The notes under the pieces: generated by a model
Databases searched by the model: none
What the model was told of the DNA's origin: nothing
The model's input: the letters and a program-made list of their open reading frames with translations, nothing else
Program-made: the position numbers and the translations under genes
Shown here: positions 10,855 to 22,689 of the stretch, piece by piece
How the letters are laid out: the number at the start of each line of letters is the position of its first letter
Numbering within the stretch: position 1 is the stretch's first letter
Source of the DNA: Plumapathes pennacea
Taxonomy: Eukaryota > Cnidaria > Anthozoa > Antipatharia > Myriopathidae
Direction of reading: 5' to 3'
DNA: 64,000 nucleotides
NCBI GenBank assembly: GCA_964036295.1
Contig: OZ038465.1
Location: forward strand, 12,796,667 to 12,860,666

Positions 10855-11183
10855 AGACACCGCGGAAAATACGTTCTTGACGTCACTTCCGTTGGTCAGC
10901 GTTCGTCGCCATGGCTATCTAACTTTTCATAATTCGAGTTAAAATTTCACATCGTGTGCAAGCTTCGTTTTTCTTGTGCACAACTTATGTTATAGAAAAT
11001 GCCTTGAACTAACTTACAGTTGAGTATCGAGTCCTAGTATTGACTTTCTTGGCCAAGTCTTGAGGTTTTACGAGCGTTACATTTAACTACAAAATCTGCA
11101 CCTGAATCCACGATTTTGTGCAATAACCGCTGACTCAAAAGCAAAGTGACCGCACGGCCGAAAAATGTATTTCCGCGGTGTCT
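10855..11183. mobile_element. Second full-length copy of the 328-bp TIR element
   Basis: Same ends (AGACACCGCGG to CCGCGGTGTCT) and body as 8307-8634. A LINE has landed exactly at its right end, so the right GCCTCAC flank is now at 13197-13203, beyond the LINE. Confidence 0.85.
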
Positions 11184-11184
11184 G

Positions 11185-13191
11185 AATGAATGAATTGAAT
11201 GAATTGAATTGAATTGAATGTTTATTATTTATACACGAAAAAATTCTAACAACCATAGTTGATTTACATAGAAGCCGTGTTAAAGAATATACTACAAGGA
11301 AGTTTAAATTTAATGATAAAATCCCTCCCACCCTTTAGGCATCCAAAAGGTTGATGGCCTTAAGTTTGCTTCTAAATGATTTTAGGGATGTGGCCTTGTG
11401 TAAGCCAATAGGAAGCTTGTTCCACGTTGTGGCCCCATTGTAACTAAAGCTTTTTTTCATAAATTCTGTGTTTGGGCGTGGCAAATATACCTTAGTGGAT
11501 GAGCCTCTAAGATTATACGAATTGGTTTCTGCAACAGTTTTAAACAGAGCGGTAAGACAACTTGGTGCACTAGAGTTCCTTACTTTGTACATCATCACAG
11601 CCTTTTGTTTTGCTCTTCTTTCGTTAAGCTTTTCCCAGCCCAACTGGTCCAGCAAAGATTTAGAGCGTGTATTATAGTCAGCACGAAGAATGAGTCTTGC
11701 GGCTCTGTTCTGTAATTTTTGCAACTTTTCACTAGCTGTTACCCCTATAGTATCCCAGACCTCACAGCAATAATCCAAGTGAGATTGAATGAGAGAATTA
11801 TAAATGTCTATTAGGGTACTTTGGGGTACAAATGGCCTACACCTCCTTATTGCACCAAGACCAGAAGCAATTTTTTTGGTGATATGTTCCAGATGCTTGT
11901 TCCATGAGAGGTGTTCATCTAGAACAATACCAATTGATTTGGTTTGTTCAACACGCCTTATTGGCATGACACCGATTTTGATTTCTGGTTTATCAACAAT
12001 TGCTGCCAATCTTTGTCGTGAACCAATAAGCATGTATTCGGTCTTGGCTACATTTAGGTGCAACTTGTTTGCTAGTAGCCATTTGCTTATATTGTTTAAT
12101 TCACTGTTGGCTTTTTCTTCAATATCCGAGATATCATGGCCACTTATTGTGATATGTGTATCATCAGCAAATAAGCTTGGCATTGCACTTTCAAGACAGT
12201 TTGGCAAGTCATTAATATAGACAAGAAACAGAAGTGGGCCCAAGATTGAACCTTGAGGGACACCACAAGTTATCAATTTCTTACTCGACTGTGAATTATC
12301 TACTAGGCAACTTTGTTTTCTTTCTGACAAGTACGATCTTAAGAGCAAATTGTTTCTTATCCCGTAAATCTCAAGTTTTTCAAGCAAGATACCGTGGTTA
12401 ACGGTATCAAATGCTTTTTTGAGATCTAGGAAAACTGCAATATTAAATAGACCTTGGTCCATATTTATGAGCCAGGTGTTTGTGGAGTTTAACATTGCAG
12501 TGACAGTCGAGTGCATTTTTCTGAAGCCAAACTGATTCTCTGATAATATGTTATTTAGCGTTAAATAGTCATAAAGCTGATAGTACAGAATTCTTTCGAA
12601 TACTTTACTAATAACGGGGAGTACAGAAATAGGCCTGTAGTTGTCAACAGAATTTCGCGGCCCACTCTTATGTAAAGGGCTCACTCGGGCATTTTTCCAG
12701 TCTGATGGAAATTGACCACAAGATATAATTTTATTAAATAGGTTCGTCACAGACTGGGAGATTACTGGCGCAGCATATTTTAGAAGTCTGGCAGATATAC
12801 CGTCCAGACCAGTGGCCTTAGAAGTACATAGGGTATCAATAAGTTTAAAAACTTTTCGGCTGCTAGTCGGTTTAAATTCAAAAACGTAAGAAACAGGTCT
12901 AACAAAGTCTTTAAAGCTATTAGAATCAGTATTTCCGGACGCAAGCTTTAGTCCAATGCTTACAAAGTGATTATTAAAAGTCTCGGCAATTTCAACTGAA
13001 GATGTTACGCTTTTATTGCCAATCTTGAGTTCGGATATTGTTTGACTGCATTTTTGTTTACCGATTAGCTGGTTAATTGTTTTCCATGTACGTTTTGGGT
13101 CACCCATTTGCTTATTTATCTCACTGTTATAATAAGCACGTTTGGCGCTCCTGATCTCAATGGTCGCCTTATTACGAAGTGCTTTGTATGC
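11185..13191 (-). mobile_element. 5'-truncated LINE (CR1/L2-like) with 6-bp target duplication
   Basis: About 2.0 kb in minus orientation. TGTCTG flanks both ends (11179-11184 and 13192-13197). The 3' end carries a simple tail, on the plus strand AATGAATGAATTGAATG and related repeats (11185-11220), as CR1/L2-type elements do. The endonuclease region is missing. Host sequence interrupted at 11184 resumes at 13192. Confidence 0.9.
11335..13191 (-). CDS. LINE reverse transcriptase (endonuclease-less, truncated)
   Basis: About 618 residues of element-derived sequence, uninterrupted. RT motifs seen include LDLKKAFDTVNH, GVPQGSILGPLLFLVYINDL and the catalytic FADDTHITIS. The C-terminal region carries the NGATTWNKLP motif typical of CR1/L2/Jockey-group elements. 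The open frame extends upstream to 13236, but those first residues (MISRYLRTIRYVRQ) come from the flanking GPCR remnant and are not LINE sequence. Intact RT motifs suggest recent insertion; truncation makes it non-autonomous. Confidence 0.9.
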   Translation of the reverse strand, partial: AYKALRNKATIEIRSAKRAYYNSEINKQMGDPKRTWKTINQLIGKQKCSQTISELKIGNKSVTSSVEIAETFNNHFVSIGLKLASGNTDSNSFKDFVRPVSYVFEFKPTSSRKVFKLIDTLCTSKATGLDGISARLLKYAAPVISQSVTNLFNKIISCGQFPSDWKNARVSPLHKSGPRNSVDNYRPISVLPVISKVFERILYYQLYDYLTLNNILSENQFGFRKMHSTVTAMLNSTNTWLINMDQGLFNIAVFLDLKKAFDTVNHGILLEKLEIYGIRNNLLLRSYLSERKQSCLVDNSQSSKKLITCGVPQGSILGPLLFLVYINDLPNCLESAMPSLFADDTHITISGHDISDIEEKANSELNNISKWLLANKLHLNVAKTEYMLIGSRQRLAAIVDKPEIKIGVMPIRRVEQTKSIGIVLDEHLSWNKHLEHITKKIASGLGAIRRCRPFVPQSTLIDIYNSLIQSHLDYCCEVWDTIGVTASEKLQKLQNRAARLILRADYNTRSKSLLDQLGWEKLNERRAKQKAVMMYKVRNSSAPSCLTALFKTVAETNSYNLRGSSTKVYLPRPNTEFMKKSFSYNGATTWNKLPIGLHKATSLKSFRSKLKAINLLDA

Positions 13192-13966
<775 letters not shown>

Positions 13967-14881
13967 CTAATTAACACAACAAAGAGTCTGACGCAGTACT
14001 TTTATCGTTGCCCGTCGCAAGTCTCGGATTCTCCAACAGTAAAGTACTGGGTTTAGTGCAGAATTAAGATAAATCAGAGTCAAGCTGATCTCGTGCACGA
14101 CTTTTGACCATGGCGGTCGACAAAGCAGCGGGCCCTGCAAGATGGTCAACAACATGAACGGTACATAGGACAACCAGAGGACGCAGCAGACGTACCACAT
14201 ACTGGCAGCCAACTTTCTGTACCTCGCCACGTTGGTTCTTGTACTTAGTGGTGGTGCTTCCTGGTTCGTGTTGACTTGAGCTGAGATGAGTCGCAATTTT
14301 CTGAAGATGAGTATAAAACTCAATGAAGAGACGGTAATGCAAAGGACGATTAAAGTGGACGCAAGTGCCTTGTAGACGAAGTAGCTTGCTAGTAGCGCGA
14401 CGACGGTTGAAAGTGCCCCAATAATCCACACGAACACCAAAATGGCGATGACCCTTTGAAGCTTCATGACCTCATGGTACGTTCGCCACATATATAAGGC
14501 TATCAGGCGGTCCAGTGATATGACGGTGGTGGTCAGGAACGAGACAACGGCAGGTGGATAAGAAATGCAATTAAAGATGAATCGAGAGACGGGGAGTCTT
14601 CCCAAATCTACCTCATAGAGCAACATGGACACAAACAAAGGTTGCACTACCAAGCCCACGCACAAATCAGTCAAAGCCAGGTTGCTCAAGAGGGTTTTTG
14701 ACGGAGCGTGCAACGAGGCTTTTCGAAGCGTCACAAGAATCAGAGCGTTCCCGATTAACGCAAACGCAGAAGCCGGGACGTTGAGAACGACGCATACGAT
14801 GTAAGGGATGAAAAGCTTGTTTACCTGCGAAGAATCCTGTTCTTGACACGAAGCAAAGGTTTCATTTGAAGCCGAGTTCAT
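13967..14881 (-). CDS. Class A GPCR, copy D (intact)
   Basis: Intact single-exon frame of 304 residues. Approximate landmarks: TM1 24-51 (GNALIL, Asn 45), TM2 64-86 (Asp 72), TM3 101-127 ending D124-R125-L126 (DRL, not DRY), TM4 142-166 (Trp 152), TM5 171-194, TM6 228-249 (CCVLWLSYVPF, no CWxP), TM7 264-282 with NPVLY at 277-281, and a Cys-bearing tail (TLCCVN). The TM4-TM5 loop is only a few residues and has no Cys. The N-terminus has an NET sequon. This is the only complete copy in the window with the family's usual C-terminus. It likely signals from the plasma membrane through a G protein; ligand unknown. Confidence 0.88.
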   Translation of the reverse strand: MNSASNETFASCQEQDSSQVNKLFIPYIVCVVLNVPASAFALIGNALILVTLRKASLHAPSKTLLSNLALTDLCVGLVVQPLFVSMLLYEVDLGRLPVSRFIFNCISYPPAVVSFLTTTVISLDRLIALYMWRTYHEVMKLQRVIAILVFVWIIGALSTVVALLASYFVYKALASTLIVLCITVSSLSFILIFRKLRLISAQVNTNQEAPPLSTRTNVARYRKLAASMWYVCCVLWLSYVPFMLLTILQGPLLCRPPWSKVVHEISLTLIYLNSALNPVLYCWRIRDLRRATIKVLRQTLCCVN

Positions 14882-15708
14882 CGTACCTTAGCCAAGAAAG
14901 TCAACCAAAGCGCCCGGTACATCCACATTAATACCCCTGCGCGATAAAAGGCTCTTGTGAATTTCTCTCTCGCGTTGGGAGTTTTGTATGGCGTAAGTTG
15001 TATCAGTTTTTCAGTATCAGTTTCAGTTTTGAGTGGTGCGTTTACTTCCTTTGAAGCTGATCAGCGATATTAACTTCCGAACAGAATGAGTGAGTTGTGA
15101 TCAGGATGTAAATCGAACTAAAATAGATTGAACTGACCTCGCATGCAAATCTGTTTATTTCATACATGCTGATCAAACAGTGTTCATATTTTAATTATGT
15201 GAAACTTCGGTAAATACATAGAAAAGGTAAATTGACTCAAGGATCGGATAGGCTGTATCGTGACTGGACAAACCTTTGCCGGCACTTATGAACGTTTGAT
15301 TCGGCTTCTGTTCCTTTGTGTGTTTGGAGCTGGGGGGTGAAGGACATATGGTCAGTGACTCCCCAATTTAGCAGTTCTTTTCTTTATTACTTTTCTCTGT
15401 AGTAAGTGCCATTGATATGGTAACCGAAGCTGTTATACGATAAATAAACTCATGTACAAACTGCGAGTAGAGAACCGGAGCCTGCTGGAAATTGATTTTC
15501 GCGGTAATTGAAAACAATTTAAAAATGGTTGCAAGGTTTGAGATTTTAAGGGCTGCAAAGTGTTCTGATTACGAAGTAGCAAAGTACTTGTCCTTGTCAA
15601 TCTGGGCAAGTCTTTTGTCTTCTGAGGAGCTGAGAATTTTAATTTGTTCTCAGTTGACTAACAATTATTTCTATCGTGAGCAATCAAACTATCGTGTATG
15701 TATATCTA
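14882..15708. other. Spacer upstream of GPCR copy D
   Basis: Receptor 5' flank, more diverged than in the other units (to about 15250), then unique AT-rich sequence. No gene supported. Confidence 0.5.
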
Positions 15709-17227
15709 CTAGAAATACGATAATCGCATATACCCCCTCACTCTGCCATTGATGGGACTTTTACTTTGGTAACTCCCAATAAGAGTAGCCTTTGTTTTAC
15801 CGAAATGTTGACTCAATCTTTTCTTCGAACTCAAGTGCTACACGCAAAGGAAGGAGAAAAAGAATGGTGTGTGTTATACTTTTGCGTTGAAAAAAGAATC
15901 GATTGCGTGACGAAGTACGTATTTCCCACGGTCGGCACGTCAAATTAATTCATACAGTCTGCCAAGCACGTTCTCGAAATTTAATACTCAAAGTTTGAAG
16001 TTGGTCGGCCGTCGTAGTACGGGAACTGAAAGGAACACTGATTTTCCAATTTTGAATTCATAGGCAGTACAATTAAATAGGCTTCCTGTGCGATTTGTTT
16101 TTACTACCGCATGCACCAGACTCAGGCATGCATATTTAATAGGCTCGAATTGTTTTGTATGTGAACCCACTCAAAACAGCAAAATTTCTCCCAGAATCAA
16201 AGCAAAACTTGAACAGTTTACTTCAAATTATACACGGGCTTCAGACCCAGTAATACTTCTAAGGGCTTGTGAACGATTCTCGCTGCAATCACCGCGTGTC
16301 AGATTACAGAAAAATAAGACATCTGACTAAATCATTCAAGACTCCAAGTTCCGATTGCTCTGAGCAAATACGGTAGCCGAAACTGGCAACAGAAGCGTAG
16401 TAAAACAATACTTCAAGGGAAAATGATCAGCATACAGATTTTAATACATTCTTGAAGTGATCGAGTTACAAAATATATATTTGTCACGGTGATTGTTCGA
16501 TTTCCACTGACTAACCTTTGTTGCTTGTCCTTTCTAAATAAGTATCTGAGTTTAACACAAAACGGCGTCTGAAGCTCCCGATTTGCTTTCAAGCGCTGTT
16601 CCCTTTGCGGAGTTGTCTGTGTTACCCGCTTCTGTTCATGTCGCTTTTGGTCGGCATTCATGCGCTGTTGTCTTAACTTGCGGAGTCTTCTCTTCGGCCC
16701 GCTTTTTCTCCTGAAGTTTCCGATTTGCGTTCAAGTGCTGTTCTCTTTGCGGAGTTGTCTGCGTTACCCGTTTCCGTTCATGTCGCTTTCGATCGGCATT
16801 CATGCGTTGTTGTTCGCTCGTTTCACGATTTCGCCTTGCTCGTGCCTGTTCCCTTCTCATTTGAAGACGAGCTTCGCGAGACTGTTGTGTTTCAAGTTTT
16901 TCAGTTTTTAAGTTTTCCATTTTCGTGAACGCAGCTTCGATATATTGTTGCTTCGTTCAAATCTAAATGCTTCGTTCAAACCTAATTTCTCTTATTTCGG
17001 AGTAAAACAACATTGCTGAGTAAAACTACAGGCCAGGGCACACGTGATCGATCCGGCCTTTCTTATTGGTTAGCAGGGTAACCGCGCCTAAAGTCGTACG
17101 ACAGACTGACTGACAAACTGACAGACAACGTTAAATTTCGAGATGGCGACAGGCTTGGAGTCCCCAAGTAGGCGGTATAATATTACTGCATTAGTGTCGT
17201 GAGTATTTCCCTCACTTCGTTCGGGGA
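15709..17227 (-). mobile_element. Helitron-like element, copy 1
   Basis: Read on the minus strand, it begins TCCCCGAACGAAGTGAGG (17227) and ends ATTTCTAG (15709). It has no terminal inverted repeat and no target duplication, and the flanking bases are A (5') and T (3'). These are the marks of a Helitron: 5' TC, 3' CTRR, insertion between A and T. A short hairpin (ATGCGA-TTA-TCGTAT with one G-T pair) lies just before the CTAG end. A second copy in the opposite orientation lies at 52259-55596. The assignment rests on ends and insertion behaviour; no helicase domain is present. Confidence 0.75.
16413..16920 (-). pseudogene. STPR-repeat protein of Helitron copy 1 (frameshifted)
   Basis: It starts at ATG 16920 (MENLKTEKLE) and encodes basic 23-residue repeats with the TTPQREQ core, the pattern of STPR domains (DNA-binding repeats known from silkworm FMBP-1 and common in Helitron-associated proteins). 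Relative to the intact frame at 52501-52965, four bases are inserted near 16674, shifting frame. The second frame continues through the shared non-repeat tail (TPFCVKLRYLF) to a stop near 16413. Confidence 0.75.
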
Positions 17228-17451
17228 TAAAATATTGACGGGCGATTGATGGGCTGGTTTTTGTGAGAGCGCGAACCGCTGACAAGGCGTCACCGTTTAG
17301 GTCCCATACCCTTGAGGCCGCGATGGCTGCTGGGTAGTCCGACAGATCACAGACTGGGAAAGGACTGGGAAAGAACAAAGTGTAATGGCGGAAGAAGTGA
17401 ACGGCTGTAAGTAAATTGTTTTCGCGGAAAATTTAAAGATTTTGTTAGCAC
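17228..17451. promoter_or_regulatory. Probable NUDCD3 promoter and 5'UTR
   Basis: This interval between the Helitron end and the NUDCD3 start codon must hold at least part of the promoter/5'UTR (inference). It contains an upstream ATG at 17383 (ATGGCGGAAGAAGTG) that closes after nine codons, a possible short upstream ORF. No TATA box recognised. Confidence 0.4.
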
Positions 17452-20400
17452 ATGGAGGCGCCGAGATACGACGATGTGTTTCTCGGAGTTCTGCAGCACT
17501 GCGAACAAATCCAGCCATTTCTCGAGGCTGTGTTTAGCTTCCTGGCTCGACGGACGGACTTCTTTCGTTTGATGCACAACCGAGACGACAAAATGGGTTT
17601 CCCACCGGGAGTCGCGGAAAAGATGGTCATCAAGGTACAGTTTAGTGACATCTAGATGCGGACTGAAGTGCATGCCGAAGTGCGACGTTATAGTTTCTAA
17701 AATTTCTCTTTTCATTCAGATCCGAAAACCTGATTGTACTGTCGTGAGAAAACATTGTGCATTTTCTAACAATATAGAAAATAGGCTTAATTTGTGCTTG
17801 GTGTATGAATGCAAAGCGGAGATACTGAGATTTAACGTTCCAAAAGTCTCTTTCGAACGTGTTCCTGAGCCAAATAAGAGAGAAAATTTGTATGGTTACT
17901 GAACATTCTACAGAGAACATCACGAGATGTAATTCTTAATGCACGGGGATGAGATTTAGAGGGCACGTGCCAGCAGGCCTTATTGCAAAATGTTCCTCGT
18001 GAACTACCTACTGAGTCGCTAATAAGGTCAAGTAATTGCACAAGGCTATCTAGACACTGTACCTTGAACTCATATCATATTCGGGGTAATTAACGTGGGC
18101 CCCATGCCAGATAGGCTCATTCATAGCATCTGCTCGTCCGAGTAACAGCTAGCACTCGGCAAGCTCAGTTTTCTGCTCGACAGAGTAACAACTAGAAATT
18201 GGCAAGCTCGGAAAAAAAAAATTTGTATCTCACTGAGCATTCTACATTATTTTCTACATGTACACTGTACATGAGGTTACCTGCAGAGATGCCAACTCTC
18301 CCACATGAGTGCTTTATCTCCTACTAACCTGCAAACTCATGTCAAGCTCCCACATCAATTTGGAACTTCCTACTTCCCACAATCTCAAGAACACATTTTG
18401 GAGAATCTGCTTCCCTATTGTACGAAGCTAAACTTCCTCAACTCTGAAGCTGACTTAGTTCACTTGTCAACCCTACCCCACCCCACCACCTACCACAGGG
18501 CCTCTTGACTGAGTGGGCCTCAGACTCCCAACAAAAATCTTTAGCATCTCTGCATCTAAGTTAATTCCTTTACATTTTGTGGCACTGTAAATATTAATAT
18601 TAATTTTATTTAATATTTATGATCCATCAATCATTTCCTCTCGCACGTCATCATTCGAGCCTGGGAATGAGGATAACACAGCCTTGCATTCATGATGCAT
18701 TAATATGCCCTGTGGTTTTTAGGTGTTTAAAAAATTTCAAGGACTTGTGCATGGGCAATCTGGTTACAAGAAGGAAGTGAAAAAAGGAAAAGTGAAAGAA
18801 CATAGAGATGTGTCAACTACAAGTTCAGCGAATGTTTCCAGTGAAACCCAATCCAGTGTACCAAGAGGACATGCTGGTGAAAAGGTTGGTACTGTATAAC
18901 TTACTGTGAAAATTAATAGATATATTTGTTTGGTTATAATATTGAATCAGAATCAGTGCTCAACATTACGGTTTTAGGTTGGTTGCCCTTCGGACTGTAG
19001 ATTGACTTCAAGAAATAGAAAGTTGACTCCTGTTTCCAGCTACATGCAGTAGTCTTCTATTTACAATCCATGTTTCCTGCCCTAATAGACTGCTCTCAAG
19101 GCACCTGTTGTGGATGGTCCTCCTGTAGTGGTTTCCACAGTTGAAGTTGAAACGTCTACACCTGAGTTATCTGAACCTCAACCAGATGCAAGCATTGCTC
19201 ACAAAGAAGATACTCACAATGCAGAAAAAGTTGATGCAGCCTCTCAAGCAGCAGCATCAAGCTCTGTAAGGTACTGTGCTCTCTGAGTCTGACTGTTATG
19301 CCAAGATCCTGCTGGAGAGAGGATGTTCAACCTGGGAAGTGCCTCCTTATTTGATTGCTACAAACACTACCATTCCACTCATCAAATGCATTCTGAAAAC
19401 GATTTTGCTTGTTAATACTGTACCGTATGTATGTTAGACAACTTACTATGAAAATATAGCCATTTGTTGGCCAACTGTCAACTGATAGTCAGAAGCTGTC
19501 ACATACAGTATCAGTGAGTCAGTTCAAGATCTTCTGCTGTTTACAGCATAACTTATAATGTCTGATGATAGGTAAATAATGGTGTCTTAATTGCAGAGGT
19601 CAGGTAAAAATGGAAGAAAACGCAGAGAATAAAGGGTTAAAGCCAGGTAAATCAGCTGAATGCTACAATGGAGCAGTGTTGGATCAGTACACGTGGTCAC
19701 AGAACATCAGAGAAGTTGACATAAAGGTTCCCATTCCTCCTGATGTCACTAAAGCACGGGATGTGGGTGTGGAAATCAAAAGTTCCTATTTAAAAGTTTG
19801 GCTGAAGAAACCTGCATCTGATGGGGGTAAGGTTGTTGAAGGTCAACAAAAATGAAATACAGTCATGTACTGTACAAGCCTATAGAGTGACATGCTATCA
19901 TATAGAGCTTTTTTTGGATGACTGTTGAAAGTAATCGCATGATTGCTTTGGTTTTGCATTTGCTACACTTTCTGATTGGTCCTAACAACTTTAGCAACAT
20001 TCTTGACCAATCAAGAGCAAAAGCAAAACCTGGTGGTTGCGATATTTTCACGCAAGAAAGCAAGTTGCGATGGCATGTTTTTGCACTGCTGATTGGTTTG
20101 TAATTTAACCAATCGCAATGACTTGGTTTTGATGTTGGTTTTGCTCGGACTTCTAATTGGTCTGATGTGTTTTTTCTGGCCTCATTGATTGGCTCTGTGA
20201 TTGCTTTGATTTTGGTTTTCGACAGTCATCCGAAAAGTGCTCTATTGAAAAATGTATCTGTTTTACATATTGACTAACTGACTAATATAATAGTAATCAT
20301 CTTTCTTAAAATAATGGTTTTATTAGTCCCACATGTGGACTGACTGACTAAACTTTTTACAGTAGAAAGGGTCAGGGTCTAGTGTTCTCAACATGCCATA

Positions 20401-21610
20401 TTTCTCAAAAATGGTTAAAAGACTGTACCAAGTTTTATGCACAGTATAGTATGTTCTCATAAATCACATTTCACACATCAGACATTTTTGCATCCAAACA
20501 GATGTACATGCATACACTTTTTGAAATTTCCAACACCTGTGTATAACATACAGGTAGTATATATTTTTGACATTGTTTAATATTACTACACAGAACTTGG
20601 GCACAGATGAATTTTGAACCAGACTCTATGTAGTTCAAGATATGCAAATTTTCTAGTTTTTAACTAATGCATTCTCTTTACACTTGCAATGTCTGTACAC
20701 TCTTACAAAAGTTTGTGAATCTGTCAACAGAAAGCAACATCCTCCTTGAAGGAAAACTTCAGAGGACAATCAAGTGCGAGGAATCTATGTGGTCCTTGGA
20801 ACCAAAGAGTTGTGTTCAGATCAACCTGGAGAAAATGGAGGAACGATTCTGGACAGCAGTGCTAGAAGGGGATCCTGAAATTGATAAAACAGAGGTGGAC
20901 ACAACCAGAGACATCAGTGACTTTGACGATCAAACCCAGACGGATTTTCAGCGAGTCATGTTTGATCACCACCAGAAGCTACAAGGAAAACCAACCAGCC
21001 AGGAAGTGGTAAGATATGTGTTGACCTGTACTGTATGTGTGTACAGTGCAAAACTAAAAGAGGGGCTATGGATTGAAAATGCATATAAGAGACATGATAA
21101 ATTGCATTCTTTTGGGTGATGTTTCTATTTCCAGTATGAAGACTTTTTGATTTTTTACCATGCAAGAATAAGGGTTCTCGCTTGGTAAAAGTTTAATTAA
21201 TATGTTTTTGTATAATAAATGCTGAGAAACCCATGGAAATGCTAGCCATTCCTTCCCTGGGAACATGGAATGAACGGAATAACTATTTCAAAATAGTTTT
21301 GTAGAGTGGAATGTTCAGAATTACATGACGTACAATCTGTATGTGTTCTCTTGGTTTAATAAATTAATATTATAAACAATCGAGCCTTCATTAGTTTTGA
21401 CTCTCTCAATAATTAACTAAGATATTATCGCAGCTGCAAACAAGTTTTCCCTATAATGAAACTATTATTTTCTAACGACTCATTCTTTTAATTTTTTTCT
21501 TCCAGAAAACACATGACATACTAAAGAAGGCCTGGGATGCTAAAGGTTCTCCATTTGCAGGGACACCATTTGATCCTTCAAAAGTGAATATTTCCCCTGG
21601 ATCTGGATGA
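17452..21610 (+). CDS. NUDCD3: NudC domain-containing protein 3
   Basis: Six coding exons: 17452-17634, 18723-18884, 19089-19270, 19597-19826, 20731-21008, 21506-21610 (stop at 21608). All junctions are GT/AG and phase-consistent; the product is 379 residues, close to the vertebrate protein. Exon 1 gives the N-terminal helical region (TDFFRLMH, MGFPPGVAE). Exon 2 begins VFKKF. Exons 3 and 4 hold a variable acidic linker. A CS/p23-like domain runs from about residue 200 (YNGAVLDQYTWSQ) through SMWSLEP. The C-terminus has FDHHQKLQGKP and WDAKGSPFAGTPFDP, both family hallmarks. NUDCD3 is an HSP90-linked co-chaperone that stabilises dynein intermediate chain. The exon 3 acceptor could instead be at 19101 (four residues shorter). 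Confidence 0.93.
19903..20244. mobile_element. MITE in NUDCD3 intron 4
   Basis: Terminal inverted repeats: left TAGAGCTTTTTTTGGATGAC, right end rich in GTCATCCGAAAAGTGCTCTA. The interior has repeated CTGATTGGTC/ATTGGTCT blocks. Related pieces lie near 24400-24510, 31300-31700 and 41375-41470. Non-coding. Confidence 0.75.
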
Positions 21611-21966
21611 TATTCAGTTTTTGGCTGGAAAAAAGCAAATTTGTAGAAATTCACATCTAAATCTTATGAATGGTGAACCTTGTAAATATTAATGAGAAAA
21701 TTTATTACAGAAAAGGGCTCAGTTGTTCAAAGCATAATCAGGCTAATTAAACTTCTTATGTCATACTGTATTATTTTATGCCTGAAAAGGCTTTACTCAC
21801 AACACAACTCCCTTGAAATGTTTTGAGCTTGAAGAAGCTTTCCTTGATCAAGCTTTGAACTAGCCTCCTTTGCACTTGTTTTATCTTGTTCTGAACAGCT
21901 TTGAACAGCCAGATCAAGAAGTATCTGGTGGAGTTAGTAACTTTTTGCTGCTGCTGCAGCTATTAA

Positions 21967-21972
21967 AATAAA
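21967..21972 (+). terminator. Candidate NUDCD3 polyadenylation signal
   Basis: AATAAA 357 bases after the stop codon. Confidence 0.45.
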
Positions 21973-22689
21973 GTTGTTTTTGTTTTACTGAACTTGTGAA
22001 CTCAGTTGCCAAAATAAACAATATAACACTCTTGTCGTTAGCAAGTATCTTCTGTCCGTATTCAAACCAGTAATATACATGATATAATACTTCTTGTAAT
22101 GATAACATTTCTCACTGACAAGGATTTTTGTTCAGACTTTTGTCCTCCTAAATTTCTTGTCATTTCCCAGACATCAAACACTTAGGAAATAGAAAGGGTC
22201 CAACACTCAATTTGCACTGTATTAGCAGTTGTTGACAAGTCATCAAGATTACCTTAGCTGGTTCATTGTGCATTGGCCTTGTCAAGTGCACGATGAAATC
22301 TTGTGCATGTTTGATAGAAAATCTAACAGTTGTCTGCATAGCATAGGTTTCTTTTTTCTTTGAACCTGTCCAGCAGGACACCATTTACCATCTGATATCA
22401 TGAGATTCAAGTAAAAAAGAATACCACACTGACAATGTACGCTACCCACATAATCAGTGTGGATTCTTTTTTCAGCTTGGATCTCAGGCATCTTTTTTTT
22501 GAGAGACAAAATGAAATGTCTGGAAGGACAGGTTACATGGGAAGGGGAGGGATGGGGTGAGATCGACCGAAATAGATGCCATGCGGGTGTACACAGATAT
22601 TTGTTGACATCTTCACAAAATGACACTATCTTTAATAAATCCAAATATCATTTTTCTGCATTAAAGTTGTCTTCAAAACATACATCTTG
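21973..22689. other. Intergenic, convergent gene ends
   Basis: Space between the NUDCD3 3' end and the stop codon of the minus-strand oxidoreductase. It probably holds the 3'UTR of the latter. No further gene seen. Confidence 0.4.

Noticed and set aside
19610..19855. Reading NUDCD3 exon 4 through to the in-frame stop at 19855
   Set aside because: The donor at 19827 joins in phase to 20731 and restores the CS domain, which the read-through form would truncate.
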